Shown one piece after another: positions 43,921 to 54,864 of a DNA stretch of 64,000 bases. The position numbers were made by a program, and so were the translations under genes. The stretch covers positions 85,591,178 through 85,655,177 of the forward strand of contig CM050449.1 of assembly GCA_027563935.2 (NCBI GenBank). Reading direction: 5' to 3'. Every line of letters starts with the position of its first letter. Position 1 is the stretch's first letter. A model generated the notes under the pieces. That model was not told where the DNA came from. It worked only from the letters and a program-made list of their open reading frames with translations, and ran no database searches. This DNA comes from Costus lasius. Lineage: Eukaryota > Streptophyta > Magnoliopsida > Zingiberales > Costaceae.

Positions 43921-44334
43921 TGTAAGATGGCGTTGATGTCGAGCAACCAAGAACTTGTATGGGCACAGCAGATATGTGGAGTGAAATATTTTTATTTCTC
44001 CTTGTCTTTACAAAAGAATCATACAGGCGTATATATAGAGTGCTATGATACATAAATGTCAATATTTACAATTGATTTGCAAATCAATATGTGATTTGAT
44101 TTGATTTGATTTGATCTCCGACTAGTTTTGCTTGGAAGGTAGATCATCTTTATTGGGAAACAATGGTGTTTGCTTGGAAGGTAGATCACCTTTATTGGGA
44201 AACAATGGTGGCTGTTTATTTGTTGCTGAGTCTGTAATATTTGTTGCTGAGTCTGTAATATCCTCGATATGTATACGGTGGCAGTCGGCTTGATAAGGTA
44301 AGCGTGCTGAGTCAATATGTTTGATGCGTTTACA
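43921..44334 (-). repeat. Copia 5' LTR
   Basis: 414 bp, with two 21-bp units (44,218-44,259) instead of three; otherwise no difference from the 3' LTR was seen. It would drive transcription of the element from a TATA box at about 44,038-44,031. Confidence 0.93.
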
Positions 44335-45450
44335 ATTATACCCAAACTCTTGCTTGTCATTGTCGATCGCTTTTGTCCTCTCCAAAAGCATGCATCGCCA
44401 CTATCATATAAATTATACTAGTTAATCGTACGTACTCCCCCCAATAACTCAAGTGTCTTTTGCCAGAACTAATAATCTAATAGAAAAATAAATTAATTAA
44501 GCCACGCGGTGAATCGTTGATGCGTGCATACATTGATCTGGTTATGTGAACGATATATAAATAAACAAGAAGATTTGTGGTATTTAAGCACACACAAGAG
44601 TGGCCATTTGGGAGTTGAGTAATTGGTCAACAGTTGAATTGCCTAACTTGGTCGCGATGTAGTCAACTTACAGCGGATTTAGTCAAAAATATCTCAAGAT
44701 CAGGTGCACGCGGTGCATATCGACCCTTTTGATCGACTGATGGGTAAAAAGGCACTTGAGATTTGTGAGCTTACTCAATCCAGCATGATGAAAAAGCTTT
44801 CGTTAAATTATGCATGTCTTTTGATAAAAAGTAATTAGGCATTTAGCATATCAGTCAACTTACGAAGACTTTATATTATATTATATATCCTCTTAACTAG
44901 ATTACCAGGAAATAGAGTATATATTATATTTTATTTTTTAAAAAAAAAATTATATGTTCGATATTATCATAAACAAATTTATGATAATAATAATAACAAT
45001 AAAATTGTTGATTGGATAGTTAGTTCCAAGCAAGGGCTTGCCACGTGTTGGAAGGGCAACCAAACAGGTGTTGGTTGTGTTGTTCTAGAAACGTGTAGAC
45101 TCTTGGATTGATTGAGGTCACTAACAAGCACTGATTTGTTTTTTCAAACAAAAGCACTTTTGTTTTGTTCTACAAATCAGAATTGAACTCGAGTGTGTAA
45201 AGTTATGGCTCTAATTAATTCTTCTACATACAACAAAAGCCGTAGTTGTACGGGCTCTTTGAGCAGCTTAATTTAATTAAGCTATTATTACTTTCGGTTT
45301 TGATCCGTACGCAGGTGCTTGATGTGGTAAGCACATGCAATCAATTAATTAATTAATTAATTGATTGTTTCTTATAGTGCCTTAATTCTGAACGCGTGGC
45401 TCACTTGCTTACGCGTATTTAGATTTGACCACAAATGACTGGTATGCGTT
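44335..45450 (-). promoter_or_regulatory. displaced upstream region of the MYB gene
   Basis: Before the Copia insertion this sequence joined the MYB leader at 38,876. It has a TATA-like AATTTATATG (minus strand, about 44,414-44,405), followed by an ATG at 44,391 that would have opened a reading frame of about two dozen codons ending in TAATAA in the old leader. That start site is an inference. The remainder is AT-rich without other features. Confidence 0.45.
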
Positions 45451-45454
45451 TGCT

Positions 45455-45581
45455 ACACGTGGCACTATATTTATTATATTTATATTCATAGAATCTATAA
45501 TTGATAATATTTATACACGTGGCACTATATTTATAGGCATCGGATCTATAGTAGCAATCCAAACGATAGCATACACGTGGC
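45455..45581. promoter_or_regulatory. three phased G-box/ABRE motifs
   Basis: ACACGTGGC occurs at 45,455-45,463, 45,515-45,523 and 45,573-45,581, spacings 60 and 58 bp, each followed by A/T-rich sequence with partial homology (CACTATATTTAT after the first two). ACGTGGC is the core recognised by bZIP factors in abscisic-acid response. In the uninterrupted locus they lay about 1.2 kb upstream of the MYB start codon. Confidence 0.6.
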
Positions 45582-45599
45582 ATTCATTATATTTTATAT

Positions 45600-48500
45600 G
45601 CATCAAGAGATTAACAAGTTATTGATGGGTAATCTTCAATTCTTGCAAAATTGTACATTTGAGCTCCAAAGATTTCTGCTTGAATGTCAATCAATCTATA
45701 ACATATCTACTAAATCTCAATTGTTTAATGACTAGGACTGGGATTTATGGATATAGCTAATATGATCTTTGCTACTTATATCATGAATTTCTTGCTAAGG
45801 ATTCCGATAATATTTGGCAATTACAATTATCTCTTTGCAATCCAAAATTGTGTGTGAAGGTATTTTTTTTTTTAAAAGCTCCAAATATTTGGCAATTACA
45901 ATTTCTTCCTAAGGACACCCTCATTCACATAGGCAAGTTATATGAAGATTTTAATATAATGTAGTCATTGTTTTATTATTTATAATTAAGAATCATCGTT
46001 CTCCATTTTGGAACTCAAGAGGTAAAGATTTAAATAACATCATACAAGACTAGTAACATGAGCACTCGAGATCTAGTGCCCACTATTGATAAGAATCTTA
46101 TTTATGGATTTATATATCGGAGATTGGGTGAACAAGGATTGAAATTGATTGAAATTGATCTTCCAAGAAGATAAATCATATACCCAACTAAACATGGAAC
46201 AAGGAGATTAGTTGTAAGCTTATTTACCTTTAATGCACTTATCTTTTCTAGAGAGGAGGAATCACATGCAAAAAAGGAAAAAAAAAATCTATTGTTTTTA
46301 TGTTGGAAGGTGGCATAGAATAGATAAATATGTCAAATAAGAGATGTTGAGGGATGTCCATGTAAGATAATTTGGAAATATAGTATTTGTCCCTTGTCAT
46401 TGCTAAAAAAAAGAAAAAGGAGAAAGCACAAATTGTATCAAAAGGAGTATTTGATTAATGTGTTGGATACATGTGCTTTTGGTAGGACTATATAATCCTT
46501 TATGACATATGCTTAGTTTCCAATGGGTTCTCAAAAATATGAGTGTAACCTTAAAAAAAATATACATAATTTGTAATTATTTCTAATCCTTTCAAACCTA
46601 GTAAAAAGTGTAAGGAATTTGGCTAAAAACAATATCCACTTTATTCTCAATTCCATCCATGTTTTACTTTCTTAAAATACCATCCATACTTGCAATGTTA
46701 GTCCAAAAAAATTTACCTTAAAAATGAAAATCAATAACCAGGGCCATAATGAAACTAAATCCTTTTAACACATTTATGGCAAAAGGTACTACGTACATGA
46801 AAGCAACAAACATCCACTAGAATTTTAAGGTCTAACCGACCTTATATCTTCTTAAATTTCATCAAGAAAAACTATAAAGCCTTCAATGGACATAATATAT
46901 CTAATAAAAATAGTATAATTTGATGGAGGTAGGAACCATGACCCAAGAAGGTATAAATAGAGCTTAAGGCTACTCTTGTTTAAGGGTATCCTAAGGCACC
47001 ACTCCCTTACATTGCATGCATCATTTTAAGTTAGCTCCACCTACAGGTACAACATGCATCATGTAGTTTATATAATGACAAGTTTCATATATGGTAGGTT
47101 GTGCATTATAACTCATGCATGCATTTGGAAGGGGTAAATTTGTAATTCATATATTATGATAGGATTAGTGCATAGTATCTCATTTTGCACTTACAAGTTT
47201 TGCAGACAAACCCTCATTGAATTTGAACTAGCTCAAAGCACACTCAAGCAACTAGCTTCGAAGATGGAAAGTCACTTCAACTAGCTCCACGTGAAGACCT
47301 TGTAGGAAGACTTGTAAACTCAACTTCTTAAAGGAGATAATGTCACATTTGCCCAGGACAAGCATGAAAGTTTTGCCACCTCTTGAAGCCGCTTAAGGGA
47401 AGTTCTCCAATGCAAATTCATCTATGACAGGGAAGGAAAGTTTGTCGCCTCCTCTTGTCACCCAAGCAAAGAAGAATTCACCAAAGCCTCTAAAGAATTT
47501 CATATTCGTCCAAGCCAAAGAGGAAACAATTCAAGCACCAACCAAGGAAGGAAATAGCTCAAAGGAATTCAGTCAAGCATCCCCACCAAAGAAGGAAGCT
47601 TTATCATCCAAGCTGCCAAAGCAAGCAAGCATTCCTTGAACATTTGGCCAAGCAAATAAACTATTCAAAGCTTATCCATGCAAGGAAATTCTCACAAGGA
47701 AAGAAGCTACACACCTCCTCCTAAAAAAAATTAATTTTCTTTTCATGTAAACGTTAAGGAAGGGAAGACTCTTCTACCCACCCTTAGTCATTGTCTACAT
47801 AGAACTTATAACCAACCGCATGTACATTCATTCATGTTGCATAATGAAATTTGTCTAATAGTTTTTAGGAACTATTGGGTACTTATGACGCCCCTCTCCC
47901 CTCTCCTCTTCTCCCTTGCGTGCTTGTGTCACCTCATTTCTCTTTTCTTCTATAAGGGTCAAGGCTCCCTTCGTAACCTCTCTATCAAGGCCCCCATCAA
48001 CTTGCTCAAGTCATTCATCTTCAACCATTGTTGGCACAAAGAACCTTCCATCATCAAGTAGCACAAAAAATTGATCTTCTTCAACCTTCAATCACAAAGG
48101 CTTCTCCATTCAACTTCAAATGGAGCATACCATCACTACCAAAGCTTTGTGGCACAAGAAATACTCCTCACAACAAGTGGTGCATCCCCCTCTCCAAGGG
48201 CCTCTTCAACAACACCATAATCAAGCCTCTCTAACTCCCTCTCTAGATTTATGATTACTTGATCTACTCTTTAATCTTGTTGTTGAATATTGTAGGGTGG
48301 GAAAGGAATAACCCTTACGCTTGGTGGCTCAAGTACTTTCCCTCTCAACCTTGAAGCACAATTCTTCAACCTTCCAACATCCATGACCGAGGATCTCCTC
48401 CACTAATTTTTGAGTTTATGTTTGTGTATTTATCTCAATTTGTATTTGATCTAATGGGTTTTCTTGTTGATGTAGCTCTCGGTGACCTCATAAGAATTCA

Positions 48501-49400
48501 ATTAGTGGTGCTTATGAACATCAAGGCTTGGCACTATCCATGAATATTTAGGACTAGTTTTACTTGGTATTTAGTTTAACTAGATTTACTTAGTTGCGCA
48601 TGTTAAGAAGAAGAACTTAGAAGATTAGCTTCCCCTCTTGACTTCATTTATAGTAAAAGGACTTGGACTATTAACCCTAATAACTTATACCCAAGCATGT
48701 TTGGATTTTTTATTTGTGAGTGTTTGTAATTACCCATCAAAATCATTACCTTCCATCAGAGTAGAACTAGTGAAGGACAGGAAGGATGGTACTTCTACTC
48801 TCAAGGACCACACTTGAGCAATTCTTTATATTATTGTATTTTGTTTCATGCTTAGTTGTAGTTTTAATAATTTGCATGACTAGTTGTAGTTTAAATAGTA
48901 TGTTGGCATGCTTAGTCATAGTATAGTTTATTTTATAAATGTAAGTTAGAATAGAGTTAGTTTTATTTGCATGTTATGTTTTGGATTTTATTCTAAAAAT
49001 ACCATAACTATAAAAAAAACCGTTAGTTTAATCCCCCATCCCCCGGCGCTGGATTTGACTATAAATTAAGATATCATAAAATATACAAGAAGGAACTTTT
49101 GTACATATAGTCACTAAGACTAAGTCATAGTTATAGTCAAAAAGGGCATGAATTGGGTTGAATGGCACCACTAGCCATTGTAGCCATTAAAGATAACATC
49201 ATTGGTCTTGAAAGATGTGTGCCTAAAGATTTGGGTTTTATAGCATTCTTCCAAAAGCTAGGCTTCATGAAGCTAAGACCTTAATAGTGCTTGCCTTGGA
49301 ACTCTGTTTATTAAAATTTTTAAATTTTATTTGGAATCAAGGTCTTACTTGTAATATTTGAGAATGGAGCTCTTGGGAGTGATTTGCGTAGGAACTAAAG
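45600..49400. other. AT-rich unassigned DNA, possible decayed retroelement
   Basis: No recognisable gene. A TATA box (TATAAATAG, 46,952-46,960) precedes a stretch with purine-rich, Lys/Pro/Ser-coding words (47,240-47,700) and a Pro/Ser/Leu-rich part (47,880-48,240). Its position downstream of the Tat-type pol at 49,900-51,250 (minus strand) makes LTR or 3' sequence of that element possible, but I could not find LTR pairs. Confidence 0.3.
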
Positions 49401-49429
49401 TTTATCTACTTAAGAACTGACTCAAAAGC

Positions 49430-49650
49430 TTGTCTAGTAACCTAGGTCTTACCATCTTCCTAGGAACCAAGGTCGTTGAAGTTTGCTTAGGAATCAAGAT
49501 CTTATAATTTCCCAAGGAACTAAGGACTTTGACATTTACCTAAGAACCGAAGTTGTCAAAGTTTTCCTAGAAACCAAGGTCTTAGAAGCTTACTTAGGAA
49601 GCGAGGTCTTACTGTTTTCTTAGGAATCAAGGTCCTCTGACTATAAAATC
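49430..49650 (-). repeat. minisatellite of about 27 bp
   Basis: About eight diverged units of the type AGGAACCAAGGTCTTAGAA plus 8 nt (plus strand), such as CCTAGGAACCAAGGTCGTTG, GGAATCAAGATCTTAT, GGAACTAAGGACTTTG and GAAACCAAGGTCTTAG. Weaker units extend left to about 49,330. It follows the integrase end of the Tat-type remnant on the minus strand, where Tat-lineage 3' UTRs usually carry tandem repeats. Confidence 0.75.
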
Positions 49651-49899
49651 AGATGACAATCTACTTATCATGAATAAATCATATGAATTAGCATTTTAAA
49701 AGTGGAGCATGTTTTTAGAAAATAATCACATTACACAATTATGCTGTATCAAAGATGACATATAATAGTTGAATCATGCTAGTATGTTTGTATGTAGTGA
49801 AACAAAAGACAAACATATATTATTGAACTAGACATATTTGTTTTCATACTATATTCAAAACTAGTATCGTAAATGGATAGTTGAATTACAACTATATTC

Positions 49900-51250
49900 A
49901 ATAGTAGTAGGTTTAGAGAGTGGTTCTCTTCTAAGTACTAGGTGTCCTAAGTTGATTAGATATGTTTTACTCTTAAATCATGATATTTGGGATTGCCTTC
50001 AAGTGTTTAGCCATGCAAGTTCGACTATCATCTTGACCTTATTAATGAGATCAAGCTCAACCCTCCATCCCTCAATCTTAATAGGGTGGTTGCCTTTTGT
50101 AGATTCAAACATTAACTTAGTTCATTCTATTGCTTCCAAGTCAAAGGTCGAGAGGAATAGGGTGTCCTCAATTGTTATTCATGTAATTTTTTAATTTGAC
50201 TAAAAGATGCTAGGAGTTATTTTTTTCTTCTTTTTCACCTTCTTATTATGGGCCTTCATTATGGTGTGATTTGTTACCACATCAAGCTCATTAATAGATG
50301 GATGGCTGAGTAATTTGGACAAATGTTGCATATTAAGCATTTCACAATAATATTCAAATCTACGATGTGTCAAATTGTGTTTTGTTGTTCATAACCATCA
50401 TCTAAGGCAAGCCAAAGTAGTAAATGATGTCTTTGCATACAAAGATGATTATCTTGGTAATTATAGGGTTGTCTAAAGATACTTCTTTGACCTTTTTCTA
50501 AAGTATATAACTTTAACAATAATGAGCTTTTATCTTGGACTATTATAAAAAGTCTTAGTATTTTGAGTCCCTATTGATGGAACATCAACTTTGGGCTAGA
50601 AGAAATCTTACCTATGCTCTACCTCAAATGTGCATCTTGTAGATTCCTTTATAGGTTTCCTAGATAATTTGTCTTGTTGCGTCTTTGCTAAATATATCAT
50701 GTTAAACTCACATGTATAGAGGACTCTATCAATGAGGGTAGACCTTACTACCAATGTAGCTAACCTTTAAGCCCATGGTTTGTATCCTAGTGGATTCTTG
50801 CCTTCTAGGTATGCTTCAATTTTTGTTCTCCAATTAGGACCTCCCCCCATGTTAAATAATGGCAACTTGTTCACTAATGTTCAACTTTATGGTTCCTCCA
50901 TGATCAAGTTTGTACCCTAGTTAGTAACAGATGATGCTAACTTGCTTAGGCTATTAGCTCAGATGTTCTCAACCCTCAAGTCATGATCTCAATTCTCAGT
51001 GGAATATCTTTAATATATTTTTTGTCTTTTGCTACCTACTTCTTGAGTTCTAAGTGGTTAACTTGAAATGTTCCTTTAAAGCTTATTCTGATATTAAAAG
51101 TTGAACAAGTCATCAAAAAAAAAGTTATTCCAAGTAATAGAAGGGACGACAATGACTTCCACATCATGGATCATGTCTTCTAAAAAATTTCTCCATTTAA
51201 AACTATTATAATTGTTGTAAGAAAGGAAAGTCTAAGTCCAAAATTTATTT
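49900..51250 (-). pseudogene. decayed Tat-lineage Gypsy pol (RNase H end to integrase C-terminus)
   Basis: Minus strand, heavily mutated. Near 50,940-51,030 the RNase H to integrase linker resembles the usual ADALSKLAS segment (here ending SLASSVTN). At 50,690-50,860 there is WRTKIEAYLEGKNPLGYK ... RLATLVVRSTLIDRVLY, the segment of Tat integrases normally like YLIDGVLYKR. At 50,065-49,925 the integrase C-terminal end reads ELDLINKVKMIVELAWLN ... FKSKTYLINLGHLVLRRE. Three blocks in the right order and spacing support the call. There are many stops and frame changes, and the central integrase catalytic region between is not readable. Confidence 0.6.
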
Positions 51251-54200
51251 TTCTTTTGTGATTCTTGAAAATATTAGTTATGTTATTAAGAATTATTTTA
51301 TGTTGAAAACCTATTACTCGTAGAAAAAGGAGGTATCTTGAGGAACCAAGTCCTACCACTTATAAGAGTTGTTGGTAACACTATTCTATTAAAGAATCTA
51401 CATTGGATGTAGAAGAGGAAATAAAAATACACCCCCACACTTTTAATAATCAAGTATGGTAGAATTAGAGGAATGAGGTAATTTTGGGAGGGATGTTCTT
51501 GAACTATATGTCCTTTTATTAAATTAGGACAACTAATTTTGTCTATAAATTAGGACAACTAATTTTGTCTATAAATTAGTTTCATGCCTATAGAATTGGT
51601 TTTTTAAAAATTGTAATAGTACTTTGAAATTTTAGGGACTTTAGCAATATATGAAGAAAACATAAGGTGTTTATTTTATTTTATACAATTGGTGTAAAAG
51701 AGCAATAAAGTAAATAATTAATATAACCATTAATGAAAGAAATACAAGCCAAAGTTTTTAACCATGCTACTTGAGAAGAAAGGATTCATTTGAAGATGGT
51801 CTCATGCTTTTTATTTTTAGTCAATCTAGTTGAATGCCCTACGCCTAGTGTAGGAGTAAATCTATAAGCACAAAAATGAAGTTAATCATTTGGAAGGATA
51901 TGATATGTCTAAATCAGATTTGATCGATTCTCTTAAAAAGTTGATTGTGAGAGAGAAATAAGTGACATTCATTTACATTATTTGGAATTGAACTTTTAGA
52001 TGTTTAATTGAGAATGGAACTTCTTGACTAAAAAAGACTAGTGATCAAGTGGAGAGGAGGGATAGGAGAAGAGACACTATCTTGGTGAGTAGAGTAAGAG
52101 GAGAACTTAAAGGAATTTCACTAAGGTAAATTTTTATTTAACTCATGGTAGCTTCTCTTGCAGTAAATGGTAATAGCTTCCTATTGGGGAGAATTATTAG
52201 TGATCTCTTATTTGACTGAACAGAAGCTTGCAAAATATGTTGCCCTTATACTTATGTAGTTTTTCTTACCTATATTGCATTCCCACACATGTTACAATTG
52301 CATCTCATTAGCCAATGTATTGATCATGTTAGTGCCAGTGATTAAACTATGGTGATTCATGCAAAATAACAATGCCTCCCTAGGATTCATAATTCGAATT
52401 CGAAGGAAAGTGGTATAATTTTGGAGATGTTAGAGAATTGAGTAGAAAAAAAACAAGAATGTATAAACATCTTTTGGCCCCAAAAGCTAAATAGATTGAG
52501 GATGGTGTTATACATCCAATATAATCAAGCATGTATTAGAAAGTAAAGAAATTATGTTATGCAAACTATGGTGCAATAAATAGATTTACAAAATCAAAGC
52601 TAACTATAATAGATCTCAACTTACAATCATTGGCATTGATAACTCTAGTCACTAGAAAATTAATCCTCAAGTTCTATTATGGGGTAATTGAGAGAGGAGT
52701 TTGCATCAATCAAGTAAAAAAAAATCCTACTATACATCACCTTGAAACTTGGACTATATGCAAGATCAAAACTCAAGAAAAAAAAAGGTGTGAATTCTTG
52801 AAGTTAATCTTATTATTTGTCTTTATCAATATAAAATTAAGAAGAATGTGTTCACCAACTATTCAATGGTTGTAAAATAATGAAAGTTTCTCTACCACCT
52901 TTTGGAGGAGAAAATTTGCATGTTATCTGATTAAAAACAAAAAAAACAAGAGCACTAGAGAGAACCTCTTGGATGTGAAAGAAGTCACACATCTTTGGCT
53001 TTATATAGTTACCACCTTCTTTACTTGTGGTATTAAGAAGACCTAAATAACGACTTCCTTTCAAAGATCTACCCACAGCCGTTTGAACGGTAAATTTGCT
53101 AGTGACATCAAGTAAATTTAATTCAGTTATTAGTATTAATTGATATATCAAAATGATGTATATGATTAAAGATTTATTTTATTTTATAAAGTTTAATATT
53201 AAAAAAACAATGAGCCATATGCGAAACTTTCAATCTTACTTGATCTTCAATTTGGGAGCATCACCTAGAACGAATGAGGTGAGATCGGTTATTTGTCTTG
53301 TATGAAGCACACAACACGGTAGAGCGTAAAATGGACCAATTTCCAAATCTCTCATGCATGAACTCACTAGGCTTGGCCTTCATGACAGTCGGCAGTGTGG
53401 AACATCAATGAAACAAATTATGTTTTTTTTTTTTCATGAGTGTATATTTTATAAATATCTTTTAATAAAATTTTCGTGCAGAACACTTTGTCTCCAAAAT
53501 TTATATCGGCATATCACATAACAGTTAAAAATATTTAGTCATAAGCATTATCAACATTTATTTTACTTCAATAATATTATAAAAAAATATGCACTTGTAA
53601 ATTTAATTTTATACAATATAAACATATAACGTTTACCAAATTAAATTTTATAGAATTTAATAATTTGTAGTTAAATAATATACGTGACGTACTTTTAATG
53701 TTTAGATGTGTATATTTATATATATATATATATTTTTTAACTTTGTTCTCATTTGACATAGCAATCTATCATATTAGCAGCATGCACATCACAGGTTATA
53801 ATCTAGTGTGTATACATAACATACAATGCGTATGCTATCAACATAGTTTGGTTGTCTTGAAAGATAGAAAGATGTTAGAACAATTTAATGAGAAAGGGAT
53901 AGTTTCACATTTAAATCCTCTAGTTAAAAAAATAATAATAACTAATCCTGTGCTTAGTATTTTACCTTGGATAATCTCTATAATTTTGAATCCTCTCCAC
54001 TGAATCAAATTAGGCAAAGATGTCAATTCATAAACACTTTGCACAAATTTCAATCAATTCCCTGCTGATATCCATATTATATTAACAAATTAGAAATATA
54101 AAACCAGTTGCTCAAACAAGTTGTCCAAATAAAAAGTCCATACAGAGAAACTATTCAAACCAAAAGGGCTGGTTGTATTATCTAAAAGACTATAAAGTTT

Positions 54201-54860
54201 AATGATAGATAAAAAACCCACTCACCGTGTAAAACTCAACCATAAGAGTCACTCAATTAAGCCTTTAAAAGGTAGAAAATGAGTTTAAAAGCAATTAGCA
54301 GTATTAAATCTCAATAAAAACACAAACCTGCCCATTTTTATATGCATGACTGAATTTTATATAGCGTTATAACTTTTATAGCTATTTAGAGATCAATTGT
54401 AACAAGCGTATAGATTATTTTTTTATCTATACAAGGAATAAAACAAGGGAGCACTGACGCTAATATGCATAAATTGCAAGGGGCAAACCAAAATTTTCAA
54501 ACAACATTTGCAGTCTGAAAAGCCTCCAGACGTAGAGTGAGATCAACCGGAGAAAAATGAATTTGATGCTATTTCAAGCTACTGAGAATTATTCATGTTA
54601 TGAATGATATAAGTGGTGCATCTACAACAATTTCTGTTGATAGTAATATAGGGAAGGAATACCGCAAGCATAAAATTGGCCATGTCCAATCCGTGCCAAG
54701 CATGTTCAGGGATGAACCGGAACTTACTACACAGGTGACAATTTCTTCAATAAAATCTTCAATTATTGGAAAAGCCGCCCCAAAAAATAATGTTAGTAAG
54801 AAGACATTACAGCTATGATTTACAGCTATTTACATACAAAAGAAACAAAAAGATGTAGGT
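51251..54860. other. AT-rich intergenic DNA
   Basis: No gene recognised on either strand. A 26-bp word (TTAGGACAACTAATTTTGTC plus TATAAA) is tandemly duplicated at about 51,524-51,575, and a TA dinucleotide run lies at 53,716-53,732. The segment 51,700-52,500 may hold more of the Tat-lineage remnant, but I could not read it. Confidence 0.35.
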
Positions 54861-54864
54861 TCAT

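Larger units (their letters stand above)
38877..44334 (-). mobile_element. young, apparently intact Ty1/Copia element (Ale/Retrofit-like)
   Basis: 5,458 bp, flanked by a perfect 5-bp duplication ATTAT (38,872-38,876 and 44,335-44,339). LTRs 43,921-44,334 (5') and 38,877-39,311 (3') start TGTAA and end TTACA. By eye they are identical except for one extra 21-bp unit in the 3' copy. The primer site, polypurine tract and a single uninterrupted gag-pol are present. It lies in the same orientation as the MYB gene. Confidence 0.95.

Noticed and set aside
43593..43946. Upstream extension of the Copia reading frame through the primer site into the 5' LTR
   Set aside because: No ATG in this part, and the region is the untranslated leader in the family. 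The ATG at 43,592 precedes the conserved Gag start.
46940..47010. TATAAATAG followed by a leader, like an integrated pararetrovirus promoter
   Set aside because: No movement-protein, coat or RT coding sequence of a caulimovirus is seen nearby; a retrotransposon or chance TATA box suffices.
47424..47639. Lys/Pro/Ser-rich open frame of 71 codons
   Set aside because: Low-complexity composition, no start context or domain, in a region next to a Tat-lineage remnant; not supportable as a gene.
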